The notes under the pieces are model-generated. The model saw nothing but the letters and a program-made list of their open reading frames with translations. It made no database searches and was not told the DNA's origin. The translations under genes and the position numbers were made by a program. A stretch of DNA of 64,000 nucleotides from JASHPR01 sp963844655 (GTDB taxonomy: Bacteria; Actinomycetota; Actinomycetes; Streptosporangiales; Streptosporangiaceae), in NCBI GenBank assembly GCA_963844655.1, contig CAWJPA010000007.1:558001-622000 (forward strand), in the 5' to 3' direction. Positions 40,930 through 49,477 of this stretch are shown here, one piece after another. The first letter of the stretch is position 1. Every line of letters begins with the position of its first letter.

Positions 40930-42270
40930 GTGCTCGAATCTGTCCTGGTCGCCAACCGGGGCGAGATCGCACGCCGGGTCATCAGGACCGCCCGGCGGAT
41001 GGGGATCCGCGCCATCGCGATCTACTCGGAGGCCGACGCCGGGCTGCCCTACGTCCGCGAGGCCGACGAGGCGGTGCCGGTCGGCCCGGCCCCGCCCGCC
41101 CGCAGCTACCTCGACGCCGGCGCCGTGCTCGCCGCGGCGCAGCGGACCGGGGCCGCGGCGATCCACCCCGGGTACGGGTTCCTGGCCGAGAACGCCGAGT
41201 TCGCGGCCCTGGTCATCGACGCCGGCCTGACCTGGGTCGGCCCGCCGCCGTCCGCGATCGAGCAGATGGGCGACAAGATCAACGCCCGGAACCTGATGGA
41301 GCAGGCCGGCGTGCCGGTCGCCGCGGGCAGCAGGGAGCCGGTCACCGACGTCGACGCGGCGGTGGCCGAGGCCGGCCGGATCGGCTACCCGGTGATGATC
41401 AAGGCGGCGGCCGGGGGCGGCGGCATCGGGATGAGCGCTGCCGCCAGCGAGGCCGAGCTGCGCGCGGGCTTCGAGACCGCCAGGTCCAGGGCCGAGCGGT
41501 TCTTTGGCAGCACGGCCATCCTGCTGGAGCGCCTCATCGAGCCCGCCCGGCACGTCGAGGTGCAGATCCTCGGGCTGAACGACGGCTCCGTGCTGGCGCT
41601 CGGCGAGCGGGACTGCTCGGTGCAGCGGCGGCACCAGAAGGTGGCCGAGGAGACCCCGTCGCCCGGGGTCACGCCCGGCCTGCGGGCGCGGATGCTGGCC
41701 GCCGCGGTCCGGGCGGGCGAGGCAGTCGGCTACCGCGGCGCGGGCACCGTCGAGTGTCTCGTCGACCCCGAGCGCCAGGACTTCGTGTTCCTGGAGATGA
41801 ACACCCGGATCCAGGTGGAGCACCCCATCACCGAGATGGTGACCGGCGTCGACCTGGTGGAGCAGCAGTTGCTGATCGCCGCCGGTGAGGACGTGAGTCC
41901 GGGCGTGAGCAGCGTAACGGCCGAAGGACATGCGGTGGAGCTGCGGGTTTACGCCGAGGACCCGCGGCGGTTCCTGCCCAGCCCCGGAGTGATCACGGAA
42001 TGGGCGGAACCGTCCGGCCCCGGCATCCGGGTCGACGCGGGGTACGAGGCGGGCAACGAGGTGACGCCGTTTTACGACCCGCTGCTGGCGAAGCTGTGCG
42101 CGCACGGGGCCACCCGGGCCGAGGCGCTGCGGCGCGCCAGGGCCGCCGTGGACGGCTTCCGCATCCGAGGGCCCCAGACCAACCTGCCGTTCCACGCTGA
42201 GCTGCTGGACAGTGATGAGTTCGCCAGCGGGCGCTACGACACGTCCGTGGTCGCCCGGCTGCGGGCGTGA
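40930..42270 (+). CDS. accC: Biotin carboxylase subunit (AccC type)
   Basis: 446 residues, the length of bacterial AccC without a fused biotinyl domain. It has VLVANRGEIARRVIRTARRM, AIHPGYGFLAENAEFA, the ATP-grasp loop MIKAAAGGGGIGM, LGERDCSVQRRHQKVAEETP, and EMNTRIQVEHPITEMVTGVDL. GTG 40930 is used (IQSV-less start V-L-E-S). It carboxylates biotin on a partner carrier; the nearest carrier is the 70-residue protein encoded 70 bp downstream. No carboxyltransferase gene is close. It follows the HD-GYP pair by 10 bp, so it may be in their operon. Confidence 0.88.
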   Translation: MLESVLVANRGEIARRVIRTARRMGIRAIAIYSEADAGLPYVREADEAVPVGPAPPARSYLDAGAVLAAAQRTGAAAIHPGYGFLAENAEFAALVIDAGLTWVGPPPSAIEQMGDKINARNLMEQAGVPVAAGSREPVTDVDAAVAEAGRIGYPVMIKAAAGGGGIGMSAAASEAELRAGFETARSRAERFFGSTAILLERLIEPARHVEVQILGLNDGSVLALGERDCSVQRRHQKVAEETPSPGVTPGLRARMLAAAVRAGEAVGYRGAGTVECLVDPERQDFVFLEMNTRIQVEHPITEMVTGVDLVEQQLLIAAGEDVSPGVSSVTAEGHAVELRVYAEDPRRFLPSPGVITEWAEPSGPGIRVDAGYEAGNEVTPFYDPLLAKLCAHGATRAEALRRARAAVDGFRIRGPQTNLPFHAELLDSDEFASGRYDTSVVARLRA

Positions 42271-42339
42271 TCACCCCGGGCGGGACAATGATGGAGGCGC
42301 TGCCCATGATCGCCTGGGCGCTGACGCGAGGAGGTTGGT

Positions 42340-42552
42340 GTGGCCGAGGTCCGCGCGGAGATGGTCGCGAACGTGTGGCAGGTCGTGGCGTCCGAGGGTG
42401 ACCAGGTGGCCGACGGCGACACGCTGGTCGTCCTGGAGTCGATGAAGATGGAGATCCCGGTCCTGGCCGAGAGCGCGGGCACGGTCACCAAAATGTCCGT
42501 GTCCGAGGGCGACGTGATCCAGGAGGGCGACCTGATCGCGGTCATCGAATGA
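42340..42552 (+). CDS. Small biotinyl (lipoyl-like) carrier protein, TB7.3-like
   Basis: 70 residues forming a single biotinyl domain, with the biotin Lys in VLESMKMEIPVLAESAG (about residue 36). GAGGAGG precedes the GTG start by 6 bases. Sequence and position correspond to the biotinylated protein TB7.3 (Rv3221c) in M. tuberculosis. Its carboxyltransferase partner has not been established there. Here the accC gene directly upstream supplies the carboxylase half, an unusual local pairing. Soluble. Confidence 0.88.
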   Translation: MAEVRAEMVANVWQVVASEGDQVADGDTLVVLESMKMEIPVLAESAGTVTKMSVSEGDVIQEGDLIAVIE

Positions 42553-42601
42553 TGCGCCGTGCCGGAGGCGCGCCGATTGGCGGAGTGCCGGAGGCGTGCC
42601 A

Positions 42602-43021
42602 ATGAGCGCAGGGCTGGCGGTGGGGCTGCGGGCCACCGTGCGCGCGGCCGTGACCGAGGCCGACACCGCGCTGGCCATGGGCAGCGGGGACGTGCCCGTC
42701 CTGGCCACCCCGCGGCTGCTGGCGCTCGCCGAGGCGGCCGCCATGGCCGCTGTGGCGCCCCAGCTGGAGGACGGGCTGACCTCGGTCGGCACGCGGGCGA
42801 GCCTGGAGCACCGGCAGGCCAGCCCGCTCGGGGCCGAGATCGTGGTGGAGGCCGAGCTGACCGAGGTGGACGGCCGGCGGCTGGTGTTCGGGTTCATCGC
42901 CCGGGTGGCCGACACCGACGAGGACGTGGTGATCGGCGCGGGCAACCTCGAGCGGGTGGTCCTGGACCGCGAGCGGTTCGTCGCCCGGGCCCAGGAGCCT
43001 TTCCCCGCCCGGGAGGGCTAG
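42602..43021 (+). CDS. Hot-dog thioesterase, fluoroacetyl-CoA thioesterase-like
   Basis: 139 residues: ATVRAAVTEADTALAMGSGD at the N-terminus, then TPRLLALAEAAAMAAVAPQL with Glu in the usual substrate-facing helix, TSVGTRASLEHRQASPLGAE, and strands VVVEAELTEVDGRRLVFGFI. The pattern matches the FlK/hotdog family (PF22636-like), which hydrolyses short acyl-CoA thioesters. It follows the biotinyl carrier by 49 bp and probably shares its transcript. The natural substrate is unknown, but linkage with accC and the carrier suggests an acyl-CoA. Convergent to the TPP-enzyme gene. Confidence 0.75.
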   Translation: MSAGLAVGLRATVRAAVTEADTALAMGSGDVPVLATPRLLALAEAAAMAAVAPQLEDGLTSVGTRASLEHRQASPLGAEIVVEAELTEVDGRRLVFGFIARVADTDEDVVIGAGNLERVVLDRERFVARAQEPFPAREG

Positions 43022-43048
43022 GCCGGGGCCACGACCTAACCTGCCACC

Positions 43049-44875
43049 TCAGAAGCCCGTGGTGGAGCGGGGATAGGAGACCTTCGGGTCGGTGACGACG
43101 TTGACCAGGTACGGGGCGCCGGAGTCGAAGGCGCGGCGCAGCGCCGGGGCGATGTCCGCGGGCCGGGTCACGAGCTCGCCTGCGCCGCCGAGCGCGGCCA
43201 CCACTTGGTCGTAGCGGCACTGCGGCTGCAGGTCAGCGGCGACGTCGTAGCCGTAGATGGCCTGCATGGGGTGCTTCTCCAGGCCCCAGATGCCGTTGTT
43301 GCCGCAGATCATGACCGCGGGCAGCCCGTGCCGGACCAGGGAGTCGGCGTCCATCAGCGAGAACCCGGCCGCGCCGTCGCCGAGCAGCAGCACCACCTGG
43401 GCCGACGGGCGGGCGATCCGGGCGGCGATGGCGTACCCGAGGCCGGTGCCCAGGCACCCGTAAGGCCCGGGGTCCAGCCAGCCGCCCGGGCGCTGGGGCT
43501 CGATGTACTTGCCCGCGTAGGAGACGAAGTCGCCGCCGTCGCCGATCACCACGGCGTCCGGGTCGAGGACCCGGGCCAGTTCGCCGTAGACCCGCATCGG
43601 ATGGATGGGGTCCGCCTCGCTGGTGAGCAGCGCGGCGTCCGCGGCCACGGCCTGCTGTGTAGCCTCCCTGAGCCTGGGCAGCCAGCCGGTGACCCAGGAT
43701 GGCGCCGCGCGCCCGCCCACCTCGGCGGCCAGCTGGGTGAAGAACGCCGCCAGGCGGCCCGAGGCCGCGGCCGCCAGCTCGCGATGGGTGGCGATCTGGC
43801 CCGGGGCGTCCGCCACGTGCACCACCTGGGCCGGGGGCGTCCCGTTCTTCCCGCCGAACTGGCCGTAGGCCAGCCGGAAGTCGAGCGGGGTTCCCGCGAC
43901 GATGACGAGGTCGGCCTGGCCGAACGCGACCGACCTGGCCCGGGTGACCAGCAGCTCGTGCCCGGCGGGCAGGATGCCGCGTCCCTGCCCGTTGGCCACC
44001 ACCGGCAGCCTGAGCTCCTCGGCGGCCGCCCTGGCGGCCTCGTGGGCGCCGTCCAGCCACACGTCCGAGCCCAGGACCAGCACCGGCCGGCTCGCCTGCG
44101 CCAGCAGGCCCGCGATCGCGGCGATCGCGCCCGGGTCGGGCTCGTCAGCGCCGTACGGCCCCGGCTGAGGCCTGTCCGCGCCGCGCACCCCCGGCTCGGG
44201 CCCGTCTGCGCCGAGGATGGCGCCTCCTGCCGCCTGGCCCGGCTCGTCCGCAGCCCTGCGGCGCTGACCGGAATCAGTCTGCGGGGCGCGGCCGGCCGGG
44301 CCGGCCGTGCCGAACAGCGCCTCGGGACTCATGTCGAGGAACACCGGGCCACGGTGCCTGGCCGCGGCGAGCCGGAACGCCTCGTCCACCGCCGGGCCGA
44401 CCCGGGCGGTTTCATGCTCGGTCCAGGCGCGCTTGGTGATGGCCCGGACCAGCGCCGGGTGGTCGATCTCCTGCAGGCTGCCCGAGCCCCACCGGTAGTC
44501 AGGAGCGCGCCCGCCCAGCACCACCACGGGCGAGCCGTTGAAGTGCGCCGTGGTCATCGCGCTCACGCCGTTGGTCACCCCGGGCCCGGCCGTGAGCACC
44601 GCGAGGCCGGGGGTCAGCGAGAGCCGGGCGGTGGCCTCGGCCGCGAACACCGCGGTCTGCTCGTGCCGCACGTCCACGATCCGCATCGGGGGGTCCGCCG
44701 TGACCGCCCCGTCGTAGAGCGGGAACACGTGCCCGCCGGACAGCGTGAACATGGTCTGCACCCCGTGCCGCTGCGCCGCCGCGACCGCGTGCGCACCGCC
44801 GTGCGCCGCCTGCCCGCCCGGCCCGGCCGGGGCCTGCGCGCCGTCAGGGGCCCCGTCCCGCCCGTCCTCGACCAT
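43049..44875 (-). CDS. Thiamine-pyrophosphate enzyme, acetolactate-synthase-like
   Basis: 608 residues from ATG 44875; the track of open reading continues upstream but is antisense to pdtaS. Domain order of the AHAS/POX family: N-terminal pyrimidine domain (GVQTMFTLSGGHVFPLYDGA; VRHEQTAVFAAEATARL with the catalytic Glu; AGPGVTNGVSAMTTAHFNGS), a central domain (VLVLGSDVWLDGAHEAA), and the PP domain with GDGAAGFSLMDADSL ... ICGNNGIWG, the GDG-x(26)-NN motif. A Gly/Pro/Asp-rich insert (about 205-260) separates the first two domains. It probably makes or cleaves 2-oxo acids; oxalyl-CoA decarboxylase-like activity is also possible. Divergent from pdtaS. Confidence 0.8.
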   Translation of the reverse strand: MVEDGRDGAPDGAQAPAGPGGQAAHGGAHAVAAAQRHGVQTMFTLSGGHVFPLYDGAVTADPPMRIVDVRHEQTAVFAAEATARLSLTPGLAVLTAGPGVTNGVSAMTTAHFNGSPVVVLGGRAPDYRWGSGSLQEIDHPALVRAITKRAWTEHETARVGPAVDEAFRLAAARHRGPVFLDMSPEALFGTAGPAGRAPQTDSGQRRRAADEPGQAAGGAILGADGPEPGVRGADRPQPGPYGADEPDPGAIAAIAGLLAQASRPVLVLGSDVWLDGAHEAARAAAEELRLPVVANGQGRGILPAGHELLVTRARSVAFGQADLVIVAGTPLDFRLAYGQFGGKNGTPPAQVVHVADAPGQIATHRELAAAASGRLAAFFTQLAAEVGGRAAPSWVTGWLPRLREATQQAVAADAALLTSEADPIHPMRVYGELARVLDPDAVVIGDGGDFVSYAGKYIEPQRPGGWLDPGPYGCLGTGLGYAIAARIARPSAQVVLLLGDGAAGFSLMDADSLVRHGLPAVMICGNNGIWGLEKHPMQAIYGYDVAADLQPQCRYDQVVAALGGAGELVTRPADIAPALRRAFDSGAPYLVNVVTDPKVSYPRSTTGF

Positions 44876-44974
44876 GCCGCAGACGTTACCAGCTAGTAGC
44901 GCCCGGCCCGGGCGGGCGCAATGGTCTGAAAGCGCCGTGACCGCCGCCGCGGGGGCGGATGGGATGATGGCGGC

Positions 44975-46486
44975 ATGCCGACGCTGACCGACCTGGCCCT
45001 GCGGCAGGCAGGGCTGGCCGAGGCCGACGTGGACTGGCTGCACCTGCTGCTGTCCGACTGGCAGTTGATGGCCGACCTGTCCTTCGCCGACCTCGTGCTC
45101 TGGGCGCTGCTGCGGGACGGTTCTGGCTGGGTGGCGCTGGCCCAGATCCGCCCGGTGACGGCGCCCACGGCTATCCCTGACGACATCGTCGGCTCGATCC
45201 GGCAGCGCGGTGCGCGGCCCTTTCTCGATGTGGCCCTGCAGGAACGGCGGATTTGCCGGGAAGGCGATCCGGAATGGACGACCGGGGTCCCGGTTCGCCA
45301 CGAGACGATTCCGGTCATCTGCGACGGCCGGGTCATCGCGGTTATCGAGCGGTCGACAAACCTGTCCGCCGCGCGCACGCCGAGCCGGATGGATCTCGCC
45401 TACCTGCGGGCCGCTGACGACCTGGCCCAGATGATTGCGGCCGGGATCTTCCCCCGCCCCGGTGAGGAGCCGACGCTGGTCAGGTCGCCGCGGGTCGGTG
45501 ACGGCCTGCTCCGGCTCGGCCGGTCAGGCCGGGTCACGTACGCGAGCCCGAACGGGCTGTCGGCCTACCGCAGGCTCGGCCTCACCGCCGACCTGGTGGG
45601 GGCGGAGCTCGGCCCACTGACCGCCCGCCTCTGCGCGACCGGGGGGCCCAGGGACGACTCGCTGATGCTGACCGCCAGCGGGCGGGCGAACATGGAGACC
45701 GAGGTGGACGGCAACGGCTCCGTCGTCCAGCTGCGGGCCATACCGCTCGTGGTCGCGGGGGCGCGGTCGGGCGCGCTGATCCTGCTCAGGGACGTCACCG
45801 AGCTGCGGCACAGGGAACGCGAGCTGATCACCAAGGACGCCACGATCCGGGAGGTCCACCACCGGGTCAAGAACAACCTGCAGACCGTCGCGGCCCTGCT
45901 GCGCCTGCAGGCGCGCAGGCTCAACTCGGCCGAGGCCAGGGACGCGCTTGAGGAGGCCGTGCGCCGGGTCGGGTCGATCGCCATCGTGCACGAGACGCTC
46001 TCGCACGCGCCGGACGAGGTGGTGGACTTCGACGACATCGCGGGCCGGGTCGCGATGATGGCCGCGGAGGTGTCCGCACCCGAGGCCAGGGTCAAGCCCG
46101 GCCTGTCGGGAGAATTCGGGATGCTGCCCGCGGCCGTGGCCACCCCGCTGGCCCTGGTGCTCACCGAGCTTCTGCAGAACGCACTGCAGCATGGGCTCAC
46201 CCGCCCCACGGGCACCGGCCCGAGCGGCGATCTCCAGGTAACGGCACATCGCCTGAACGGTCAGCTCACGGTGACTGTGGCCGACAACGGCGTGGGCCTG
46301 CCCGACGACTTCGATCTCGATTCGGCGTCCAGCCTCGGCCTGCAGATCGTGCGCACGCTGGTCGTCGCGGAACTGGGTGGGCGCCTGGCAGTCGCCCCTC
46401 AGCCGGGCGGCGGGACCAGGGTTCTGGTCGAGGTTCCGGTAGAGGTGTTAGCCGCGGCACCCGATGATCGATCGGCCGGACAGTGA
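44975..46486 (+). CDS. pdtaS: Sensor histidine kinase PdtaS
   Basis: 503 residues. N-terminal GAF-like domain (about 1-150; DWQLMADLSFADLVLWALLR), PAS-like part (about 160-270), then the HisKA_2-type dimerisation helix with the phospho-His around residue 295 (IREVHHRVKNNLQTVAALLR) and the HATPase (LVLTELLQNALQHGL; VADNGVGLPDDFDLDSASSLGLQIVRTLV). Cytosolic, no membrane span. PdtaS pairs with the RNA-binding antiterminator response regulator PdtaR; no pdtaR is in this window. Its placement beside whiB1 is the same as Rv3220c/Rv3219 in M. tuberculosis. Confidence 0.9.
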   Translation: MPTLTDLALRQAGLAEADVDWLHLLLSDWQLMADLSFADLVLWALLRDGSGWVALAQIRPVTAPTAIPDDIVGSIRQRGARPFLDVALQERRICREGDPEWTTGVPVRHETIPVICDGRVIAVIERSTNLSAARTPSRMDLAYLRAADDLAQMIAAGIFPRPGEEPTLVRSPRVGDGLLRLGRSGRVTYASPNGLSAYRRLGLTADLVGAELGPLTARLCATGGPRDDSLMLTASGRANMETEVDGNGSVVQLRAIPLVVAGARSGALILLRDVTELRHRERELITKDATIREVHHRVKNNLQTVAALLRLQARRLNSAEARDALEEAVRRVGSIAIVHETLSHAPDEVVDFDDIAGRVAMMAAEVSAPEARVKPGLSGEFGMLPAAVATPLALVLTELLQNALQHGLTRPTGTGPSGDLQVTAHRLNGQLTVTVADNGVGLPDDFDLDSASSLGLQIVRTLVVAELGGRLAVAPQPGGGTRVLVEVPVEVLAAAPDDRSAGQ

Positions 46487-46519
46487 ACGGCCGCCCCCGG
46501 GCTGGCCCCGTCGTATCGG

Positions 46520-46774
46520 TCAGGCGTGCGCGCGGGCCCGGACGCGCGCGGTCCGGCGCTTGAGCGCCCGCCGCTCGTCCTCGCTCAGGCCGCCCCAGAC
46601 CCCCGAGTCCTGCCCGCTGTCCAGAGCCCACTGCAGGCACGGCTCCATCACGAGGCAGCCCTGGCACACCCGTTTGGCCTCGTCGATCTGGAGCAACGCA
46701 GGACCTGTGTTCCCGATGGGGAAGAACAGCTCCGGATCTTCGTCACGACAGGCGGCGTGATGACGCCAGTCCAT
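46520..46774 (-). CDS. whiB1: WhiB1-like iron-sulfur transcriptional regulator
   Basis: 84 residues from ATG 46774, chosen over GTG 46783 because AGGAGG lies 10 bases before it. Cys9, Cys37, Cys40 and Cys46 (AACRDED ... VCQGCLVMEPC) bind a 4Fe-4S cluster, followed by DSGVWGGLSEDERRALKRR, the WhiB turn and basic tail. Length and Cys numbering equal M. tuberculosis WhiB1, an essential NO-sensing partner of the main sigma factor. A CRP-type site lies 60 bp upstream. Convergent to pdtaS. Confidence 0.93.
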   Translation of the reverse strand: MDWRHHAACRDEDPELFFPIGNTGPALLQIDEAKRVCQGCLVMEPCLQWALDSGQDSGVWGGLSEDERRALKRRTARVRARAHA

Positions 46775-46833
46775 GAGGCCCACTCCTCCTTGAGGTCGGT
46801 GCCGTGTGGGGCCCCGATCGCCTCAGTTGTGCT

Positions 46834-46849
46834 TGTGAACGAATTCACG
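46834..46849 (-). promoter_or_regulatory. CRP/Cmr-type site in the whiB1 promoter region
   Basis: TGTGA-N6-TCACG matches the CRP consensus TGTGA-N6-TCACA in 9 of 10 fixed positions. It lies 60 bp upstream of the whiB1 start in a 341-bp spacer (46775-47115). In M. tuberculosis whiB1 is controlled by CRP, so this is a plausible counterpart. The rest of the spacer shows no gene or RNA I recognise. Confidence 0.55.
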
Positions 46850-47115
46850 AGCTATGCCATACATCCGGGAACTGCTAGTTCCCGGACCTAAGAGTCAGGA
46901 TCCCGAGACTCGCGCCCCGTTCGGTCCCAGGCGAGGCAGTAGGGTCATGGGCGGTACTCACAACCCGCCTAGCAAGACGCATGACTGGTGCGCCGCTCGC
47001 CAGGAGCATTACAACCTTCTCAAGAATCGGCGATAAACCGCAAGAGGCTTTGGCAAAGGTTCGGGTGGTTTTCAGTGTCAGATCAGTCACATTGCCGCGC
47101 GGGGGCCGTTGATGC

Positions 47116-48048
47116 TCACGCAATGACCCGCAGGGCATCGGGGACCGACAAGAACCTAACGCACTCATGCTCACCCACATACTCTCCGTCGACCTGAAAG
47201 GCGACCGGCCGCGCCGACCGGAGCGTGAGCCCGGGCAGGTCATGCACGGTTAGGACGCTGTTTCCGCGCAGTTCACGGCCGGTGGCAGAAAGCATCCGGC
47301 GCAGAACGCGGGCCGTACTTACCGTCCGCATGCTGCGGAGCGCGAAGACGTCGAGGCCGGTGTCGAAGCCCGCCCGAGGATTGGTGTTAACCGGATGCTG
47401 ACCGAGGTATGTCCACGGCGCCGTGTTAGAGACGATGCCGAGAAATAGCGGCCCGGCCGGTGGCTGCCCGTCCATTTCCAGCATCAGCGCGGGATGGCGC
47501 CGGTCGGTCACCCGGTAGTACTGGCGCAGGGTCATCCGCAGGTAGAGCGCGGGTGTGGCGATCCGGCCCCGGGCCCGCTGGCCGTCGACCGCCCGTACCA
47601 CCTCGGCGTCGAGGCCCAGGCCGGCGTTGAAGGTGAAGTACCTGTCTCCGGCCCGGCCCACGCCGATGCTGCGCGAACGGCCCTCGGTGAGGGCGGCCAG
47701 GACCTGCCCGGCCGCGTCCACGGGGTCGGTGGGCAGGCCCATGGCCCTGGTGAAGACGTTCGCGTTGCCGCCGGGCAGCGCGGCGAGCGCCGGCCGGGCG
47801 TCCCCATCGGCCCGATCCGGGCCGAGAATCCCGTTCACGGCCTCGTTGACCGTGCCATCGCCACCGAACGTGAGCACCAGCCCGAAGCCGTCGCCGGCGG
47901 CGGCTGCGGCGAGCGCGGTCGCGTGGCCCCGGTAGCGTGTCTGCACGACCTCAAGCTCGACGGCGGACGACAGCGCACGGACAATGACATCCCGGCGGAG
48001 CTGGGTCGTGGAGGTGGCGTGTGGATTCACGATCAAGAGCGCGCGCAC
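47116..48048 (-). CDS. Diacylglycerol/lipid kinase family protein
   Basis: 310 residues with the DAGK/LCB5 catalytic domain: ALLIVNPHAT at the N-terminus, the nucleotide motif VLTFGGDGTVNEAVNGIL (about residues 59-76), LAALPGGNANVFTRAMGLP, and the C-terminal YFTFNAGLGLDAEVV. The family phosphorylates diacylglycerol, sphingoid bases or related lipids. Cytosolic with peripheral membrane association expected. The start is placed at 48048 (MRALLIVNP). Monocistronic, and its 5' end overlaps that of the divergent membrane-protein transcript; no regulator is evident. Confidence 0.87.
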   Translation of the reverse strand: MRALLIVNPHATSTTQLRRDVIVRALSSAVELEVVQTRYRGHATALAAAAAGDGFGLVLTFGGDGTVNEAVNGILGPDRADGDARPALAALPGGNANVFTRAMGLPTDPVDAAGQVLAALTEGRSRSIGVGRAGDRYFTFNAGLGLDAEVVRAVDGQRARGRIATPALYLRMTLRQYYRVTDRRHPALMLEMDGQPPAGPLFLGIVSNTAPWTYLGQHPVNTNPRAGFDTGLDVFALRSMRTVSTARVLRRMLSATGRELRGNSVLTVHDLPGLTLRSARPVAFQVDGEYVGEHECVRFLSVPDALRVIA

Positions 48049-48071
48049 GCGCTCAGGTTAGCGAGCCCGGG

Positions 48072-48485
48072 ATGCCGGATTCGCCACAGCGTCCGCGCAG
48101 CCTGCTGGTGGCCGCCGTGATCCAGGCCGTGGAAGCGGCCGGGGTGCTAGCCGCTGCGGTGCTGGCCGGCGTCGATGCGGGCAGCGGCCGGTCCTATCAC
48201 GCCGACAGCGGCGTCGCGCTCACCATCATCGGGATCGTGACCGCGCTCGGGCTCGGATTCGTCGCCTCCGGGGTGGCGCGGGCCAGGACCTGGAGCCGCA
48301 CCCCGGCGCTGCTCACCCAGCTGTTCGCCGGCATCGTGAGCATCTACCTGGTGCAGGGCCACCGCTACGACTGGGGGGCGGCCGGGCTGGTGCTGGCCGC
48401 GGCCGGGTTCGTGACCCTGCTGATCCCGGCGAGCATGCGCGCCTTCACCGGCGAGCCGGCGTCCCCCGGGGACCCGGAGGAGTAG
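48072..48485 (+). CDS. Small integral membrane protein
   Basis: 137 residues from ATG 48072; upstream codons back to 48021 are antisense to the lipid kinase start. Four membrane segments are visible: SLLVAAVIQAVEAAGVLAAA, VALTIIGIVTALGLGFVASG, LLTQLFAGIVSIYLVQG and WGAAGLVLAAAGFVTLLIP. No catalytic motif is seen, and the family was not recognised beyond a resemblance to small actinobacterial membrane proteins. It is divergent from the lipid kinase with only 23 bp between start codons, and convergent to sigF. Confidence 0.7.
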   Translation: MPDSPQRPRSLLVAAVIQAVEAAGVLAAAVLAGVDAGSGRSYHADSGVALTIIGIVTALGLGFVASGVARARTWSRTPALLTQLFAGIVSIYLVQGHRYDWGAAGLVLAAAGFVTLLIPASMRAFTGEPASPGDPEE

Positions 48486-48493
48486 CAGCCTCG

Positions 48494-49477
48494 CTACTCC
48501 TCCGTGGTCAGCCCCTCGCGAAGCTGCGTCAGCGTTCTGGCCAGCAGCCGCGACACGTGCATCTGGGAGATGCCGAGTTCGGTGGCGATCTGTGACTGGG
48601 TCATGTTCCCGAAGAACCGCAGCATCAGGATCCGCTTCTCCCGCGGCGGGAGCCGCTCGAGCAGCGGCTTGAGCGATTCCCGGTATTCCACGCCCTCCAG
48701 GGCCTCGTCGAGCATCCCCAGCGACTCCGCGACCGCGGGAGCGTCCTCGTCGCCCGAATCCGGCGCGTCGAGCGACACCGTGGAGTAGGCGTTGGCCGAC
48801 TCCAGGCCCTCGAGCACCTCTTCCTCGCTCATCTGCAGGTGGGACGCGAGCTCGGCCACGGTGGGCGCCCGCCCCAGCCGCTGGGCCAGGTCACTGATCG
48901 CCTTGGTCAGGGCCAGCTTGAGCTCCTGCAGCCGCCGCGGAACGCGGACCGCCCAGCCCTTGTCGCGGAAATGCCGCTTGATCTCCCCGACAATGGTCGG
49001 CGTGGCGTAGGTGGAGAACTCGACGCCGCGGCTGAGGTCAAACCGGTCAATGGACTTGATCAGGCCGATCGTGGCGACCTGGGTCAGGTCGTCGAGCCAC
49101 TCGCCCCGGTTCCTGAACCGCCGGGCCAGGTACTCGACCAGGGGCAAGTGCAGCTCGACCAGCTCCCCGCGGATGCGCTGCCGCTCCTGATCCCCCTCGG
49201 GCAGCGCCGAGAGCTTCTCGAACAGCTCCCTGGCCCGCCCCCGCTCGCGGGAGGCGTGCTGGACCCGCGCGGCCCCCGCGAGCGAGCCCTCCACGGCCGC
49301 TTCGGTCTCGACGATGCTGCCGCCCAGGCCGAGCTCGTCGGCCCCGCCGCCCCCCGCTTCGGCGAACTCAATGACCGCCGCCTGGCCGTCGGCGTCGTCA
49401 GCCGCCGTGGTCCCGGCCTCGGCGGCCATCGTGGTCTCGAACTCTTCGGTCAAGGTGACCTCGATCTCCCCCGTCAC
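48494..49477 (-). CDS. sigF: Stress/sporulation sigma factor of the SigB/SigF group
   Basis: 327 residues. After a 75-residue acidic, Gly-rich extension come region 2 (LVEYLARRFRNRGEWLDDLT; QVATIGLIKSIDRFDLSRGV; FSTYATPTIVGEIKRHFRDK), region 3 (RVPRRLQELKLALTKAISDL) and region 4 (PREKRILMLRFFGNMTQSQI; LGISQMHVSRLLARTLTQLR). This is the SigB/F/G type recognising GTTT-N14-17-GGGTA promoters. The start GTG overlaps the rsbW stop (GTGA), as in the M. tuberculosis usfX-sigF operon. The acid extension is longer than usual and may influence stability. Function: general stress or sporulation. Confidence 0.88.
   Translation of the reverse strand: MTGEIEVTLTEEFETTMAAEAGTTAADDADGQAAVIEFAEAGGGGADELGLGGSIVETEAAVEGSLAGAARVQHASRERGRARELFEKLSALPEGDQERQRIRGELVELHLPLVEYLARRFRNRGEWLDDLTQVATIGLIKSIDRFDLSRGVEFSTYATPTIVGEIKRHFRDKGWAVRVPRRLQELKLALTKAISDLAQRLGRAPTVAELASHLQMSEEEVLEGLESANAYSTVSLDAPDSGDEDAPAVAESLGMLDEALEGVEYRESLKPLLERLPPREKRILMLRFFGNMTQSQIATELGISQMHVSRLLARTLTQLREGLTTEE

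Noticed and set aside
46854..47036. 60-codon ORF in the whiB1 spacer
   Set aside because: No ribosome site or domain; composition unlike coding sequence.
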